Positions 1 through 8,928 of a stretch of DNA of 24,169 nt are shown piece after piece. A program made the position numbers and the translations under genes. Within the stretch, counting starts at the first letter, position 1. Every line of letters starts with the position of its first letter. Source of the stretch: Bacillota bacterium (GTDB lineage: Bacteria; Bacillota; Clostridia; Lachnospirales; Lachnospiraceae); contig JAEZLY010000229.1 in NCBI GenBank assembly GCA_023414985.1, positions 1 through 24,169 of the forward strand, in the 5' to 3' direction. The notes beneath the pieces were generated by a model. It ran no database searches. It had not been told where the DNA came from and saw only the letters and a list, made by a program, of their open reading frames with translations.

Positions 1-2547
1 GAAAGCGGTGCGGTTCAGGATGAGATCATTCTGGTTGTTGCACTGGTTGTTGCTATATTGCTGTTCCTTAGTAATTTCGGACTCTGCGGTGTGGTAGGCA
101 ATGCGATCAGCAGCTTTGTCTTTGGCATGGTAGGTGCGGAAGCTTATATCGTACCCTTGATTATATTTTTCCTGACAGCCTTCCATATCTCCAATCTGGG
201 TAATCGAAAAGCAGGACGTAAGATTATGAGTGCCTGCGTATTCTTTGTGGCACTTGCAGGACTGATGGAGCTCATTGCTCATTCCTATCATTCTTCCGTA
301 AAAATATATGAGTATTTTCTGAATTCTGCTGATCATAGAAGCGGTGGCGGTATCATCGGCGGAATTCTTGTGATGCTGTTCTGCAGTCTGTTCGATAAAG
401 TCGCTACCTATATTATATTAATTGCAGTCATGGTGATTTCAATCATTATCATAACCGGAAAAGCGATCTTTACCGTTATTGCAAGAAAGGGAAAGATTTC
501 CCTGGAGGAAAGAAGAGAATACCAGAAGCTTCGACAGGAACAGCAGCAGGAGCTTGATACTGTCGATCAAGCCAAGGATCCTGGGCGAAGACCGCCGAAG
601 ACCTTCCTGATGGACCGTGGAAGCAAAGGTTCAGGACAACCTTTACCGGAAGGCAAAATCATAGGGCAGGTTGATTCAAAACTGAAGACGGATAAGGATT
701 CTGTAATTGAAATAAAGGATAAAAAGGGGAAGAAGGGCCAGACAGCAGAGGAAGGTGAGCTCCCGATACTGAATTTTCATCATTTATTTGAGGATGAGCC
801 GGAGCCGTCAAATGCCACGGATAAGGAAATCACAGGAAATAATTCGATTACCGGTGGGAATACCAACCAGGTTCCTCTTTATGAAGAAGAACTGCGTAAT
901 AAATTCGGTAAAACAGAAGCGGATCTGAGTGTTGATTCGGTACAGGATAGTTCTGAACCGATCTTCGAGGCAAATGATACGATTGTAGAAAGTAAAGGTA
1001 ACAGAGCCGAAAAAAATCAAAAGGCATCGGAGGTTAGTTCTACAGAAGTAGAAGATCTGGGTATTTCTCAGACCATACAACAGAAAGAATACATATTTCC
1101 TCCGGTTCATCTGCTATCAGCTCCTAAGGGGAAATCCAATAAACCCGGACAAGCTGATTTAAAGGAAACTGCCATCAAGCTGCAAAGTACACTGGAGAGC
1201 TTCGGAGTCCATGTTGCAATAACCAACGTCAGCTGTGGGCCGGCTGTTACACGGTATGAGCTTCAGCCGGAGCAAGGAGTTAAGGTCAGCAGAATCACTG
1301 CTCTTGCAGACGATATCAAGCTGAATCTTGCAGCTGCAGACGTCAGAATTGAAGCACCAATTCCCGGTAAGGCTGCTGTCGGAATAGAGGTACCGAATAA
1401 GGAAAACTCCATGGTTTCCTTCCGGGAAATGATCGAGAGCAAGGAATTCACGGAACATCCCTCCGATATCGCTTTCGCAGTAGGTAAGGATATTGGCGGA
1501 CAGACCATCATTACAGATATCGGGAAGATGCCCCACCTGTTAATTGCAGGTGCAACCGGCTCCGGTAAATCTGTCTGCATCAATACGCTGATTATGAGTA
1601 TCCTCTATAAATCCAAGCCCTCCGACGTTCGTATGATCATGGTGGATCCGAAGGTGGTTGAGCTGAATGTCTATAATGGTATCCCTCATTTATTGATACC
1701 GGTTGTTACGGATCCAAAGAAGGCCAGTGCAGCACTGAACTGGGCTGTAATGGAGATGACGGAGCGTTATAAGAAGTTTGCGGAAGCAGGAGTCAGGGAT
1801 CTAAAGGGATATAACGAGAAGGTGGCTACTGTAGCGCATTTAAACGATGAGAACTATCAGAAGCTGCCGCAGATTGTTATCATTATCGACGAGTTGGCAG
1901 ACTTGATGATGGTGGCACCCGGAGAGGTGGAGGACGCAATCTGCCGTCTGGCACAGATGGCGAGAGCAGCGGGTCTGCATCTGATTATTGCGACTCAGAG
2001 GCCTTCTGTTAATGTTATTACCGGTCTGATTAAGGCAAATATCCCTTCCAGAATTGCTTTTGCCGTATCCTCAGCCATCGACTCCAGAACAATCCTGGAC
2101 GGAAGTGGTGCAGAGAAGCTGCTGGGCAAGGGAGATATGTTGTTCTTCCCGTCCGGTTATCCGAAGCCTGTAAGAATACAGGGAGCATTTATCTCCGACA
2201 AGGAAGTAAGCTCCGTGGTCGAATTCTTAAAGAAGAATAATAATGAAGCGGTATATAGCGATGATATCCATGATAAGATTAATAATGCGAAGCTGGGTGA
2301 CGGTGCTGCTGCAGGAGGCGGCGACGAACGGGATGAATACTTTGCTGAGGCAGGGAAGTTCATCATCGAAAAGGACAAGGCTTCCATCGGTATGCTGCAG
2401 AGAGTATATAAGATAGGCTTTAACCGTGCAGCCCGTATTATGGATCAGCTGGCAGAGGCCGGAGTGGTCGGCCCGGAGGAAGGAACAAAGCCCAGAAAGA
2501 TTCTCATGTCAGAAGAGCAATTTGAACAGTATTTAGACGAGTATTAA
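1..2547 (+). CDS. ftsK: DNA translocase FtsK/SpoIIIE, 5' truncated by window edge
   Basis: This is an ATP-driven DNA pump that moves chromosomal DNA through the division or sporulation septum. The reading frame is open from base 1, so the true start lies outside the window; about 848 codons are visible. The N-terminal part holds roughly four hydrophobic membrane segments (about codons 9-160). A long charged, low-complexity linker (about codons 165-350) follows, then the motor. The Walker A motif GATGSGKS lies at 1549-1572, and the Walker B-like stretch IVIIIDELADLMM lies further on. The C-terminal winged-helix gamma domain (about the last 65 codons, beginning near DEYFAEAGKF) recognises orienting DNA sequences in this family. 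Clostridia often carry one such protein for both division and sporulation, so FtsK and SpoIIIE cannot be separated here. A NUDIX gene follows after 29 nt. Confidence 0.95.
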   Translation, partial: ESGAVQDEIILVVALVVAILLFLSNFGLCGVVGNAISSFVFGMVGAEAYIVPLIIFFLTAFHISNLGNRKAGRKIMSACVFFVALAGLMELIAHSYHSSVKIYEYFLNSADHRSGGGIIGGILVMLFCSLFDKVATYIILIAVMVISIIIITGKAIFTVIARKGKISLEERREYQKLRQEQQQELDTVDQAKDPGRRPPKTFLMDRGSKGSGQPLPEGKIIGQVDSKLKTDKDSVIEIKDKKGKKGQTAEEGELPILNFHHLFEDEPEPSNATDKEITGNNSITGGNTNQVPLYEEELRNKFGKTEADLSVDSVQDSSEPIFEANDTIVESKGNRAEKNQKASEVSSTEVEDLGISQTIQQKEYIFPPVHLLSAPKGKSNKPGQADLKETAIKLQSTLESFGVHVAITNVSCGPAVTRYELQPEQGVKVSRITALADDIKLNLAAADVRIEAPIPGKAAVGIEVPNKENSMVSFREMIESKEFTEHPSDIAFAVGKDIGGQTIITDIGKMPHLLIAGATGSGKSVCINTLIMSILYKSKPSDVRMIMVDPKVVELNVYNGIPHLLIPVVTDPKKASAALNWAVMEMTERYKKFAEAGVRDLKGYNEKVATVAHLNDENYQKLPQIVIIIDELADLMMVAPGEVEDAICRLAQMARAAGLHLIIATQRPSVNVITGLIKANIPSRIAFAVSSAIDSRTILDGSGAEKLLGKGDMLFFPSGYPKPVRIQGAFISDKEVSSVVEFLKKNNNEAVYSDDIHDKINNAKLGDGAAAGGGDERDEYFAEAGKFIIEKDKASIGMLQRVYKIGFNRAARIMDQLAEAGVVGPEEGTKPRKILMSEEQFEQYLDEY

Positions 2548-2576
2548 GCGACAGCAAAGGAAAGAAGGAAAAGGTT

Positions 2577-3083
2577 ATGGAACTTTTTGCAAAACCCGGA
2601 GTAGGCGGCATCATCGAAAGGACAACGGACGGGATACCTTATATCCTGATGCAGGACAGAGTGAAGGAAGATGCACCAAGTGAGATGGGACTTTTAGAGA
2701 TTCCAGCCGATAAGATCAGAGAATTTGAGAATATATTCGACTGTCTCAGAAGAGAGATTTGGGAAGAGACAGGATTGACAGTGATCAGCATCGAAGGAGA
2801 GCAGGAGGCGGTCTTTACCGAAGGTAACGGTTATAAGGTAATCAGCTATCAGCCCTTTTCCTGCAGCCAGAATATACAGGGGAATTACCCGATTATGGTA
2901 CAGACCTTTCTATGCAGGACAAAGGGGGAAGTACTGCCGGAAACCAACGAGACCAAGAACATCCGATGGATCGAAATTCGAGAGCTGGAACAGTTGTTGG
3001 CAGAAAGGGAAGAGATATTCTACCCGATGCATATTGAGACTCTAAAAAAGTATGTAAAATTAAAGAAAAATGATCGGAAATAG
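2577..3083 (+). CDS. NUDIX hydrolase
   Basis: A 168-residue protein of the NUDIX fold, which hydrolyses nucleoside diphosphates linked to another moiety (for example ADP-ribose, NADH or dinucleoside polyphosphates). The Nudix box spans residues 45-67 and ends in the well-preserved REIWEETGL, with the metal-binding glutamates E60, E63 and E64. The first box position, normally glycine (GX5EX7REUXEEXGU), is aspartate here (D45), while E51 is kept. The ATG at 2577 is preceded by a purine-rich AAGGAAAAGG. The gene starts 29 nt after the ftsK stop and may be co-transcribed with it. The substrate cannot be told from sequence. A 130-nt gap without an obvious terminator leads to the ATP-grasp genes, so it could belong functionally with either neighbour. 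Confidence 0.9.
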   Translation: MELFAKPGVGGIIERTTDGIPYILMQDRVKEDAPSEMGLLEIPADKIREFENIFDCLRREIWEETGLTVISIEGEQEAVFTEGNGYKVISYQPFSCSQNIQGNYPIMVQTFLCRTKGEVLPETNETKNIRWIEIRELEQLLAEREEIFYPMHIETLKKYVKLKKNDRK

Positions 3084-3234
3084 ATCAGACTTCCAAAGTT
3101 GTAGAGAAGCTGAGTAGTACAATAAAAGTTATAAAAAGCTGTTTCAAAGCTGAAGAAAAATAGAGTTAAGGCTGAATGCATGTGGAGTAGAAACATGAGA
3201 TACAGCTGTAAAATTGATTAGAGGACGGCAGATA

Positions 3235-4104
3235 ATGAACGGTATCCTTGTAGTGAACGAATTCCTGCATATGAATAAATTCAATGAGCTTCACACCTGG
3301 CTTCTGGAGGCGGCAGCAAAGCAGGGGATCGACATGAAGCTCGTAACCAATGCGGAGCTGCTGGCTGATCTCGGAGGGTTGCAAAAACCGAAGGAAGCGG
3401 ATTTTATACTTTTTTGGGATAAGGATGTGAAGCTTGCGGCATACCTGCAACAACAGGGTTATCCGGTATTCAATCAGGCCAGGGCAATTGAAATCTGTGA
3501 TGATAAAGCCTTGACCCACCTCACCTTAAGCGCGGCTGGGATACCGATGCCAAGAACGATACTGGCACCAAAGACCTTTGATAATATCGGTTATACGAAC
3601 TATGATTTCTTAAAGAGTGTGGCTGGGCAATTAGGCTTTCCTCTGGTACTCAAGGAATGCTTCGGTTCCTTCGGTCAGCAGGTATATCTGGTCAGTGATG
3701 ATGAAGAACTGTTGGCTACCGTGAAGAAAATCGGTACAAGACCGATGATTTTTCAGGAGTTTATAGAAAGCAGCTTTGGGCGGGATGTGAGACTTCAGGT
3801 TGTGGGAGGAAAGGTTATCGCAAGCATGTATCGCTATTCCGAGGACGGAGACTTTCGTGCAAACCTGTCCATCGGCGGTAAAATGAAGCAATATACCCCG
3901 AGTGAAAAACAGTGTGAACTGGCGCTTCTCAGCTGCGAGGCAATCGGGTTGGATTTTGCAGGTGTGGATCTGCTCTTCGGCAGGGAGGAAGAACCAATCG
4001 TCTGCGAGGTAAATTCCAATGCCCATTTTAAGAATATCTATGATTGTACGGGCGTGGATGCAGCGGCTGCAATCCTAACTCATATCAAGAATCAGCTTGG
4101 ATAG
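3235..4104 (+). CDS. RimK-like ATP-grasp ligase (first of a pair)
   Basis: A 289-residue ATP-grasp enzyme of the RimK/COG0189 type. Enzymes of this group join a carboxylate to an amine through an acyl phosphate, consuming ATP. The N-terminal half contains ILFWDKD and then an AIEICDDK stretch that begins the ATP-grasp core. LVLKECFGSFGQQV is the ATP-binding lysine and glycine-rich loop, and RDVRLQVVGGKVIA is the central sheet. The metal ligands D245, E258 and N260 (in GVDLLFG and CEVNSN) are all present, so it should be active. The ATG at 3235 has a GAGG 10 nt upstream; a TTG seven codons earlier is in frame but less well placed. It is clearly paralogous to the next gene. The substrate is unknown, and glutamate-ligase annotation would be a guess. 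Confidence 0.88.
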   Translation: MNGILVVNEFLHMNKFNELHTWLLEAAAKQGIDMKLVTNAELLADLGGLQKPKEADFILFWDKDVKLAAYLQQQGYPVFNQARAIEICDDKALTHLTLSAAGIPMPRTILAPKTFDNIGYTNYDFLKSVAGQLGFPLVLKECFGSFGQQVYLVSDDEELLATVKKIGTRPMIFQEFIESSFGRDVRLQVVGGKVIASMYRYSEDGDFRANLSIGGKMKQYTPSEKQCELALLSCEAIGLDFAGVDLLFGREEEPIVCEVNSNAHFKNIYDCTGVDAAAAILTHIKNQLG

Positions 4105-4177
4105 GAATAAGGATGGAGTTTATGGGTTAAGCATAGACTTAATAAGCTCATAGAATATCGGAGAAAGCGGTGGGAAT

Positions 4178-5056
4178 ATGGTTGGATGGCTGATTTATCA
4201 TAAGGAAGCAGCAGCCTATAATGAGCGGTATATACAGTTTTATATTGAGGAAGGAAAAAAGCTTGGCATAGAGGTCAGGCTTATTTTGGTAGAGGAGTTA
4301 GAATTCGGGGTAAGAAATAACACCTGGTTTCTGACTTCCAATCAGGAGAAGCTGCAAGAGCCGGATTTTGCTATCTGTAGGGCAATCTATCCCTTGCTTA
4401 GTCGACAGCTCGAAGCAATGAGGATTCCGGTGTTTAATAATTCCTTTGTAGCAGAGATCTGCAACGATAAGGCAAAAACCTATCAATATCTGGCGAAGAC
4501 CGGGATTAGGATGGTGGATACAAGCTTTTATAAGAATGAACAGCTTTCTACTCTTTTGAAAGTAGGGAAGACGATTGTCATAAAGGCCGTAGACGGACAC
4601 GGGGGCAGTCAGGTCTTTCTGACCGGTGATAATCCTCATAACAACCCAAATCCTTATGATATACTGACCGGAATCGGCAGTTCTGATATTGTAGTGCAGC
4701 CCTTAGTAGGAAGCCGTCATCAAGATCTTCGGGTCTATGTCATCGGAACAGAGATTATTGCAGCGGTACTTCGTACAGCAAAGGAGGGTTTTAAATCCAA
4801 CTTTTCATTGGGCGGGGAAGTCAGACTCTATGAGTTATCGGGCGAGGAAGCAGGGATAGTCCACCGGATCATAAAAGAATTTGATTTTGGTCTGGTTGGA
4901 ATAGATTTTATTATCGGAGATCAGGGCGAGTTGATCTTCAACGAAATCGAAGATGTGGTCGGTTCCAGAATGCTGTACCAATGTTCTGACATCAATATTG
5001 TGCAAAAATATCTGGAGTTTATTTTAAAAAGGTTACAGGCTCTAGATTCTGATTGA
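4178..5056 (+). CDS. RimK-like ATP-grasp ligase (second of a pair, altered metal site)
   Basis: A 292-residue ATP-grasp protein paralogous to its upstream neighbour. Shared landmarks are the AEICNDKAKT helix, VIKAVDGHGGSQVF as the ATP lysine and glycine-rich loop, DLRVYVIGTEIIAAVLR in the core, NFSLGGEVRLY, and GIDFIIG carrying metal ligand D243. The usual E-x-N metal motif reads E256-I-E258, followed by DVVGSRML, so asparagine is replaced by glutamate. This may alter metal or substrate geometry without necessarily removing activity. The start ATG at 4178 follows GGTGGGA. The gene lies 73 nt after the first ligase and ends 58 nt before the S66 peptidase start, consistent with one operon. The two ligases may act in sequence on one molecule or form a heteromer; this is inference. 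Confidence 0.86.
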   Translation: MVGWLIYHKEAAAYNERYIQFYIEEGKKLGIEVRLILVEELEFGVRNNTWFLTSNQEKLQEPDFAICRAIYPLLSRQLEAMRIPVFNNSFVAEICNDKAKTYQYLAKTGIRMVDTSFYKNEQLSTLLKVGKTIVIKAVDGHGGSQVFLTGDNPHNNPNPYDILTGIGSSDIVVQPLVGSRHQDLRVYVIGTEIIAAVLRTAKEGFKSNFSLGGEVRLYELSGEEAGIVHRIIKEFDFGLVGIDFIIGDQGELIFNEIEDVVGSRMLYQCSDINIVQKYLEFILKRLQALDSD

Positions 5057-5114
5057 CATTTTCATGCAGTTCTGCCATAGTTTATTACTAAATACGGAAA
5101 AAGGGGAGATCGTG

Positions 5115-6152
5115 ATGAAGGAACTGAAGAAACCGCAGAAATTAAGGCCCGGTGATAAGGTGGCAACGGTCAGCCTATCCTGGGGCGGTGCAGGAGATCA
5201 GCAAATACTATGGCGTTATCAACAGGGTAAGGAAAGACTGGAACAGGTTTTTGGTTTGCAGGTAGTTGAGATGGAGCATACGCTGGCCGGTTCCGAATAT
5301 GTCTACGAGCATCCGGAAAAGAGGGCAGAGGATCTGATGAAAGCATTTGCCGACCCGGAGATCAAAGGTATCATCGCCTGTATCGGAGGTTTAGAAAGTA
5401 TAAGGATGCTTCCTTATATCGATTATGAGGTCATAGCCAGGAACCCAAAGATATTCATGGGTTATTCCGATAGTACGACAACCCATCTAATCTGCTATAA
5501 GGCAGGGATCTCAAGTATCTACGGTCCGACGCTTCTTGTGGACCTTGCCGAGAATGTTGCCATGGATCCCTATACGGAGGAGTATATCAGAAAGACCTTA
5601 TTCCGAAATGAACCCGTTGGAGCAATTCCCGCAGCAGATCATTGGACAAGTGAACATCTGCCGTGGGTGATCGATAATAAGCATATTGCAAGGAAAAGCA
5701 AGCCCAATAGCGGTTATGAGCTTTTACAGGGCAAAGGCTCTGTGACAGGCCGCCTGCTTGGCGGATGTATCGATGTATTTGATATGCTGCGCGGAACGGA
5801 ATTATTTCCTGTAAAGGAGGATTTTGAGAATGCGATCCTGTTCTTTGAGACCTCTGAGGATAAGCCTCCGGTCTGGTTCGTCGAGGTTGCACTCCGAATC
5901 TATGGAATTAACGGTTATCTGGATCAGGTGAGAGGAATTGTCTTTGCTAAACCATATGATGAGGAGAATTATGCCGGATATAACAAGGCAATCAGACAGG
6001 TTCTGGCAGAATTCCATTTAGAAGAGCTCCCGGTACTTGTAAATATGAACTTTGGGCACACGGAGCCGAAGATCTGCCTTCCCTATGGTGCTTTGGCAGA
6101 GATTAACTGTACAGAAAAGAGCTTTTCCATCCTGGAAACAGCAGTAAGATAA
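5115..6152 (+). CDS. S66 family carboxypeptidase (MccF/LD-carboxypeptidase type)
   Basis: A 345-residue serine peptidase of family S66. Known members cut a tetrapeptide L,D bond in murein recycling (LdcA) or the peptide/aminoacyl-nucleotide bond of microcin C-like toxins (MccF). The Ser-Glu-His triad can be read directly: S118 in MGYSDS, E245 in FFETSED and H315 in FGHTEPK. The PADHW loop near residues 173-177 and the overall length fit the MccF-like branch rather than classical LdcA. There is no signal peptide, so it is cytoplasmic. The ATG at 5115 is chosen because AAGGGGAG lies 6-7 nt upstream; an in-frame ATG at 5064 lacks such a site. It is the last gene of the ATP-grasp cluster, which suggests it cleaves or recycles their product. 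Its stop is only 3 nt from that of the convergent HAD gene. Confidence 0.92.
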   Translation: MKELKKPQKLRPGDKVATVSLSWGGAGDQQILWRYQQGKERLEQVFGLQVVEMEHTLAGSEYVYEHPEKRAEDLMKAFADPEIKGIIACIGGLESIRMLPYIDYEVIARNPKIFMGYSDSTTTHLICYKAGISSIYGPTLLVDLAENVAMDPYTEEYIRKTLFRNEPVGAIPAADHWTSEHLPWVIDNKHIARKSKPNSGYELLQGKGSVTGRLLGGCIDVFDMLRGTELFPVKEDFENAILFFETSEDKPPVWFVEVALRIYGINGYLDQVRGIVFAKPYDEENYAGYNKAIRQVLAEFHLEELPVLVNMNFGHTEPKICLPYGALAEINCTEKSFSILETAVR

Positions 6153-6155
6153 AGC

Positions 6156-6800
6156 TTATAGTAAAGTTAAGAGCTCCTTCGGCGTGTCAATCAGATAAGC
6201 GGCTCCTTCTTCACGGAGTACTTCTCGGCAGCGGAAGCCCCAGGTCACACCAATAAAGGGGATACCGGCGTTTTTCGCAGTTCGGGCATCGGTCTCGGAG
6301 TCACCGACCAGTATGGTACGGCTTAAATCAGAGCCTAATTCTTTCACAGCTTCGAAGATACTGTCGGGAGCAGGTTTTCTTTTTACCTCAGCCGTCTCAC
6401 CGATTGCTACCGGAATCAGTGTTCCGAAATAGGTTCTTGACAATTCCTTGACGGCAGCGTCATATTTATTGGAAACGATGGCGATTTTATAATTAAAGCG
6501 GTATAAATCGAGCAGCAGCTCCATGATACCGTTATAGGGTCTGGTCTTGTTCTGCATGTTTTGCTTATAGTTATCCTTGAATTCTTCCATGATTTGAGTA
6601 ACTTCTTCCTCGCTGCATTCCTCCGGAATCGAGAGGCGGACCAGGTTTCTGACGCCATTCCCTACAAAACGCTTCACTTCCTCGATACTTTTCGGGGCAT
6701 AGCTGCGCCGGGACAGTACTTCATTCAAACTGTCTCTTAAATCATCCAGTGTATTCAGTAAGGTTCCGTCCAAATCAAAAATCACGGTATTGTATTTCAT
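6156..6800 (-). CDS. HAD-family phosphatase, phosphoglycolate phosphatase-like
   Basis: A 214-residue HAD hydrolase with the alpha-helical C1 cap of the Gph/beta-phosphoglucomutase group. Motif I FDLDGT gives nucleophile D9 and acid/base D11. Motif II is the IVSNK stretch, motif III is the lysine in KRKPAPD, and motif IV is GDSETD. It probably dephosphorylates a small phosphorylated metabolite; phosphoglycolate is the usual annotation but cannot be proven here. The start has AAAGGATG upstream (minus strand). The gene converges on the S66 peptidase with a 3-nt gap, leaving no room for a terminator between them. A minus-strand promoter candidate is listed at 6860-6889. Confidence 0.92.
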   Translation of the reverse strand: MKYNTVIFDLDGTLLNTLDDLRDSLNEVLSRRSYAPKSIEEVKRFVGNGVRNLVRLSIPEECSEEEVTQIMEEFKDNYKQNMQNKTRPYNGIMELLLDLYRFNYKIAIVSNKYDAAVKELSRTYFGTLIPVAIGETAEVKRKPAPDSIFEAVKELGSDLSRTILVGDSETDARTAKNAGIPFIGVTWGFRCREVLREEGAAYLIDTPKELLTLL

Positions 6801-6859
6801 TTGTTACATCCTTTCTGCTTATGTAGTGAAAATAGAATTAGTTGTGTGAAATTATTAAT

Positions 6860-6889
6860 AGTATATACTCATTCTATTTCATAAAGCAA
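6860..6889 (-). promoter_or_regulatory. Candidate sigma-A promoter for the HAD phosphatase
   Basis: On the minus strand TTGCTT (6884-6889) and TATACT (6860-6865) are 18 nt apart, placing a transcript start about 55 nt before the HAD start codon. The -35 is imperfect, so support is moderate. Confidence 0.4.
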
Positions 6890-7130
6890 CATATTTTTAT
6901 TGTTTATTCCGTAATCCTACAGTCTTGGTGGTAGGATAGCCGGACATAATTACAGATATGACAGAATTCTTTATTATTCTTTCGGATATGACTTATTATA
7001 ATATCGTCATCTAAAAATTATCATAAATAATAAGTAAAATATTACACCTATCTTGATTAATCAGGAAGAAATGCTACAATCATAATAGAAAAGCGTTCAG
7101 AATCACATAAACGGAAAGGCAGGTACACGA
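6890..7130. other. AT-rich divergent intergenic region between HAD and fhs
   Basis: This is the fhs half of the 330-nt gap between the divergent HAD and fhs genes. It contains no credible coding sequence. A small TCCTAC/GTAGGA hairpin lies near 6915-6936. There are two direct copies of GATATGAC (6955-6962 and 6985-6992, 30 bp apart) that could be a regulator-binding site, and an extra TATAAT at 6997-7002 without a convincing -35. The fhs promoter candidate is listed separately. No riboswitch was recognised. Confidence 0.5.
7053..7080 (+). promoter_or_regulatory. Candidate promoter for fhs
   Basis: TTGATT (7053-7058) and TACAAT (7075-7080) with a 16-nt spacer would start transcription about 45 nt before the fhs ATG. 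GGAAAGG and AGG motifs precede the ATG at 7131. Confidence 0.4.
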
Positions 7131-8800
7131 ATGAAATCGGACATTCAAATTGCACAGGAAGCAAGACTTATTCATATCAGGGAGGTTGCGGAGAAACTTG
7201 AGATATCCGAGGAGGATCTGGAGTTCTACGGAAAATATAAGGCAAAGCTTTCTGATGAGCTGTGGGAAAAGGTAAAGGACAGACCGGATGGTAAACTGGT
7301 GCTGGTTACCGCAATCAATCCTACCCCTGCCGGTGAAGGAAAGACAACAACAACAGTCGGACTTGGACAAGCATTGGGCTTGATGAAGGTAAAATCAGTT
7401 ATCGCATTACGTGAACCGTCACTTGGACCCTGCTTTGGCATTAAGGGTGGTGCTGCCGGCGGCGGTAATGCACAGGTTGTGCCGATGGAGGATTGAATCT
7501 GCATTTTACCGGTGACTTTCATGCCATTACTTCAGCGAATAATCTGCTGGCGGCAATGCTGGATAACCACATTACACAGGGGAATGTCCTGAATATCGAC
7601 ACCAACCAGATTGTCTGGAAGCGCTGTGTGGATATGAATGACAGAGTATTGAGGAATATCGTAGTTGGTCTGGGTAGAAAAGCAGACGGTGTGACGAGGG
7701 AGGATCATTTCATCATCACGGTTGCTTCGGAAATAATGGCAGTTCTCTGCCTGGCAGAAGATAGGAAAGACTTAAAGACAAGACTCGGAAGGATTGTCGT
7801 TGCCTATACCTATGATGGGAAACCCGTAACTGCGAAGGAATTGAATGCGGTGGGAGCTATGGCTGCACTCTTAAAGGATGCACTGAAGCCCAACCTGATA
7901 CAGACACTGGAAAATACTCCTGCAATTATCCATGGAGGTCCTTTTGCCAATATTGCACATGGCTGCAATAGTGTCAGAGCAACGAAGACTGCTTTAAAGC
8001 TGGCTGATGTGGTGGTAACGGAAGCAGGCTTTGGTGCGGATCTCGGAGCAGAGAAATTCCTCGATATCAAATGTAGGATGGCAGGCTTAAAGCCGGATGC
8101 AATTGTACTGGTTGCGACGGTCAGAGCATTGAAATATAACGGAGGTATCCCGAAGACTGAGCTTTCAGGGGAAAATCTCGAGGCCTTGAAGAAAGGTATC
8201 GTAAATCTGGAAAAGCATATTGAAAACCTTCAAAAATACGGTGTTCCCGTAGTAGTCAGTCTGAATCGGTTCATCACGGATTCTGATGCGGAATTGGCTT
8301 ATGTACAGAAGTTCTGTGAGGAGAGAAGCTGTGAGTTCTCCCTCTGTGAGGTATGGGAGAAAGGCGGAGAAGGCGGACTGGATCTGGCGAAGAAGGTTCT
8401 TCACACCATGGAGACAAAACAGAGCAATTATAAACCCTTATATGATTTAAGCTTAAGTCTGAAGGAGAAGATTAAGACCATCGCGAAAGAAATCTACGGT
8501 GCAGACGGTGTCACCTATGACCCTGCTGCTCTTAATGCTATTAAGACCATCGAAGAGCTCGGCTATAGTAAGCTTCCAATCTGTATGGCGAAGAATCAGT
8601 ATTCCTTATCGGATGATGCAGCAAAGCTCGGCAGACCGACCGGCTTTACGATTAATATCCGGGAGGTATATGTGTCTGCAGGAGCCGGCTTTGTCGTAGC
8701 TATCACAGGTACGGTGATGACGATGCCGGGACTTCCCAAGGTTCCCGCAGCAGAAGGAATCGATGTGGACGATGAAGGAAGGATTACAGGACTATTCTGA
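7131..8800 (+). pseudogene. fhs: Formate-tetrahydrofolate ligase, interrupted by a one-base frameshift
   Basis: Formate-tetrahydrofolate ligase makes 10-formyl-THF from formate, ATP and THF in one-carbon metabolism and the methyl branch of the Wood-Ljungdahl pathway. The two frames together give the usual family length of about 556 residues. The first frame (7131-7496) carries the P-loop region INPTPAGEGKTTTTVGLG and ends in VVPMED followed by TGA. The second frame (from 7493, running to 8800) resumes immediately with NLHFTGDFHAITSANN and continues to the normal C-terminus ending ITGLF. The family sequence at the join is MEDINLHF, so exactly one base appears to be missing around 7493. Everything else is intact, which points to a recent mutation or an assembly error rather than an old pseudogene. 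If the base loss is an error, this is a normal functional CDS. Confidence 0.9.
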
Positions 8801-8831
8801 TCATTTTATCATAAATAGAATTAGTTAAAAT

Positions 8832-8910
8832 GCGCCATAAAAAACCGACCTCCAATCGTTAGATTTTTACGTCTAGCTTTTGGGGGTCGGTTTACTACCG
8901 GCGCTTTTTT
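8832..8910. terminator. Strong bidirectional rho-independent terminator
   Basis: A long rod-like hairpin lies between the convergent fhs and GNAT genes. Outer pairs are GCGCC (8832-8836) with GGCGC (8900-8904), and AAACCGACC (8842-8850) with GGTCGGTTT (8885-8893). The stem continues inward through G-U pairs to a small loop. On the plus strand it is followed by TTTTTT (8905-8910). On the minus strand the inner stem ends in GGTCGGTTTTTT, so it can serve both genes. Confidence 0.9.
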
Positions 8911-8928
8911 ATTCTTTCGAATAAAAGA

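Noticed and set aside
3084..4177. Precursor peptide for a graspetide-like pathway
   Set aside because: The gaps around the ATP-grasp genes (3084-3234 and 4105-4177) contain no small ORF with a ribosome site or repeated acidic core.
7487..7500. Programmed ribosomal frameshift in fhs
   Set aside because: No slippery heptamer or RF2-like CTTTGA is present, GGAGG is only one base from the shift site, and fhs genes are not known to use frameshifting.
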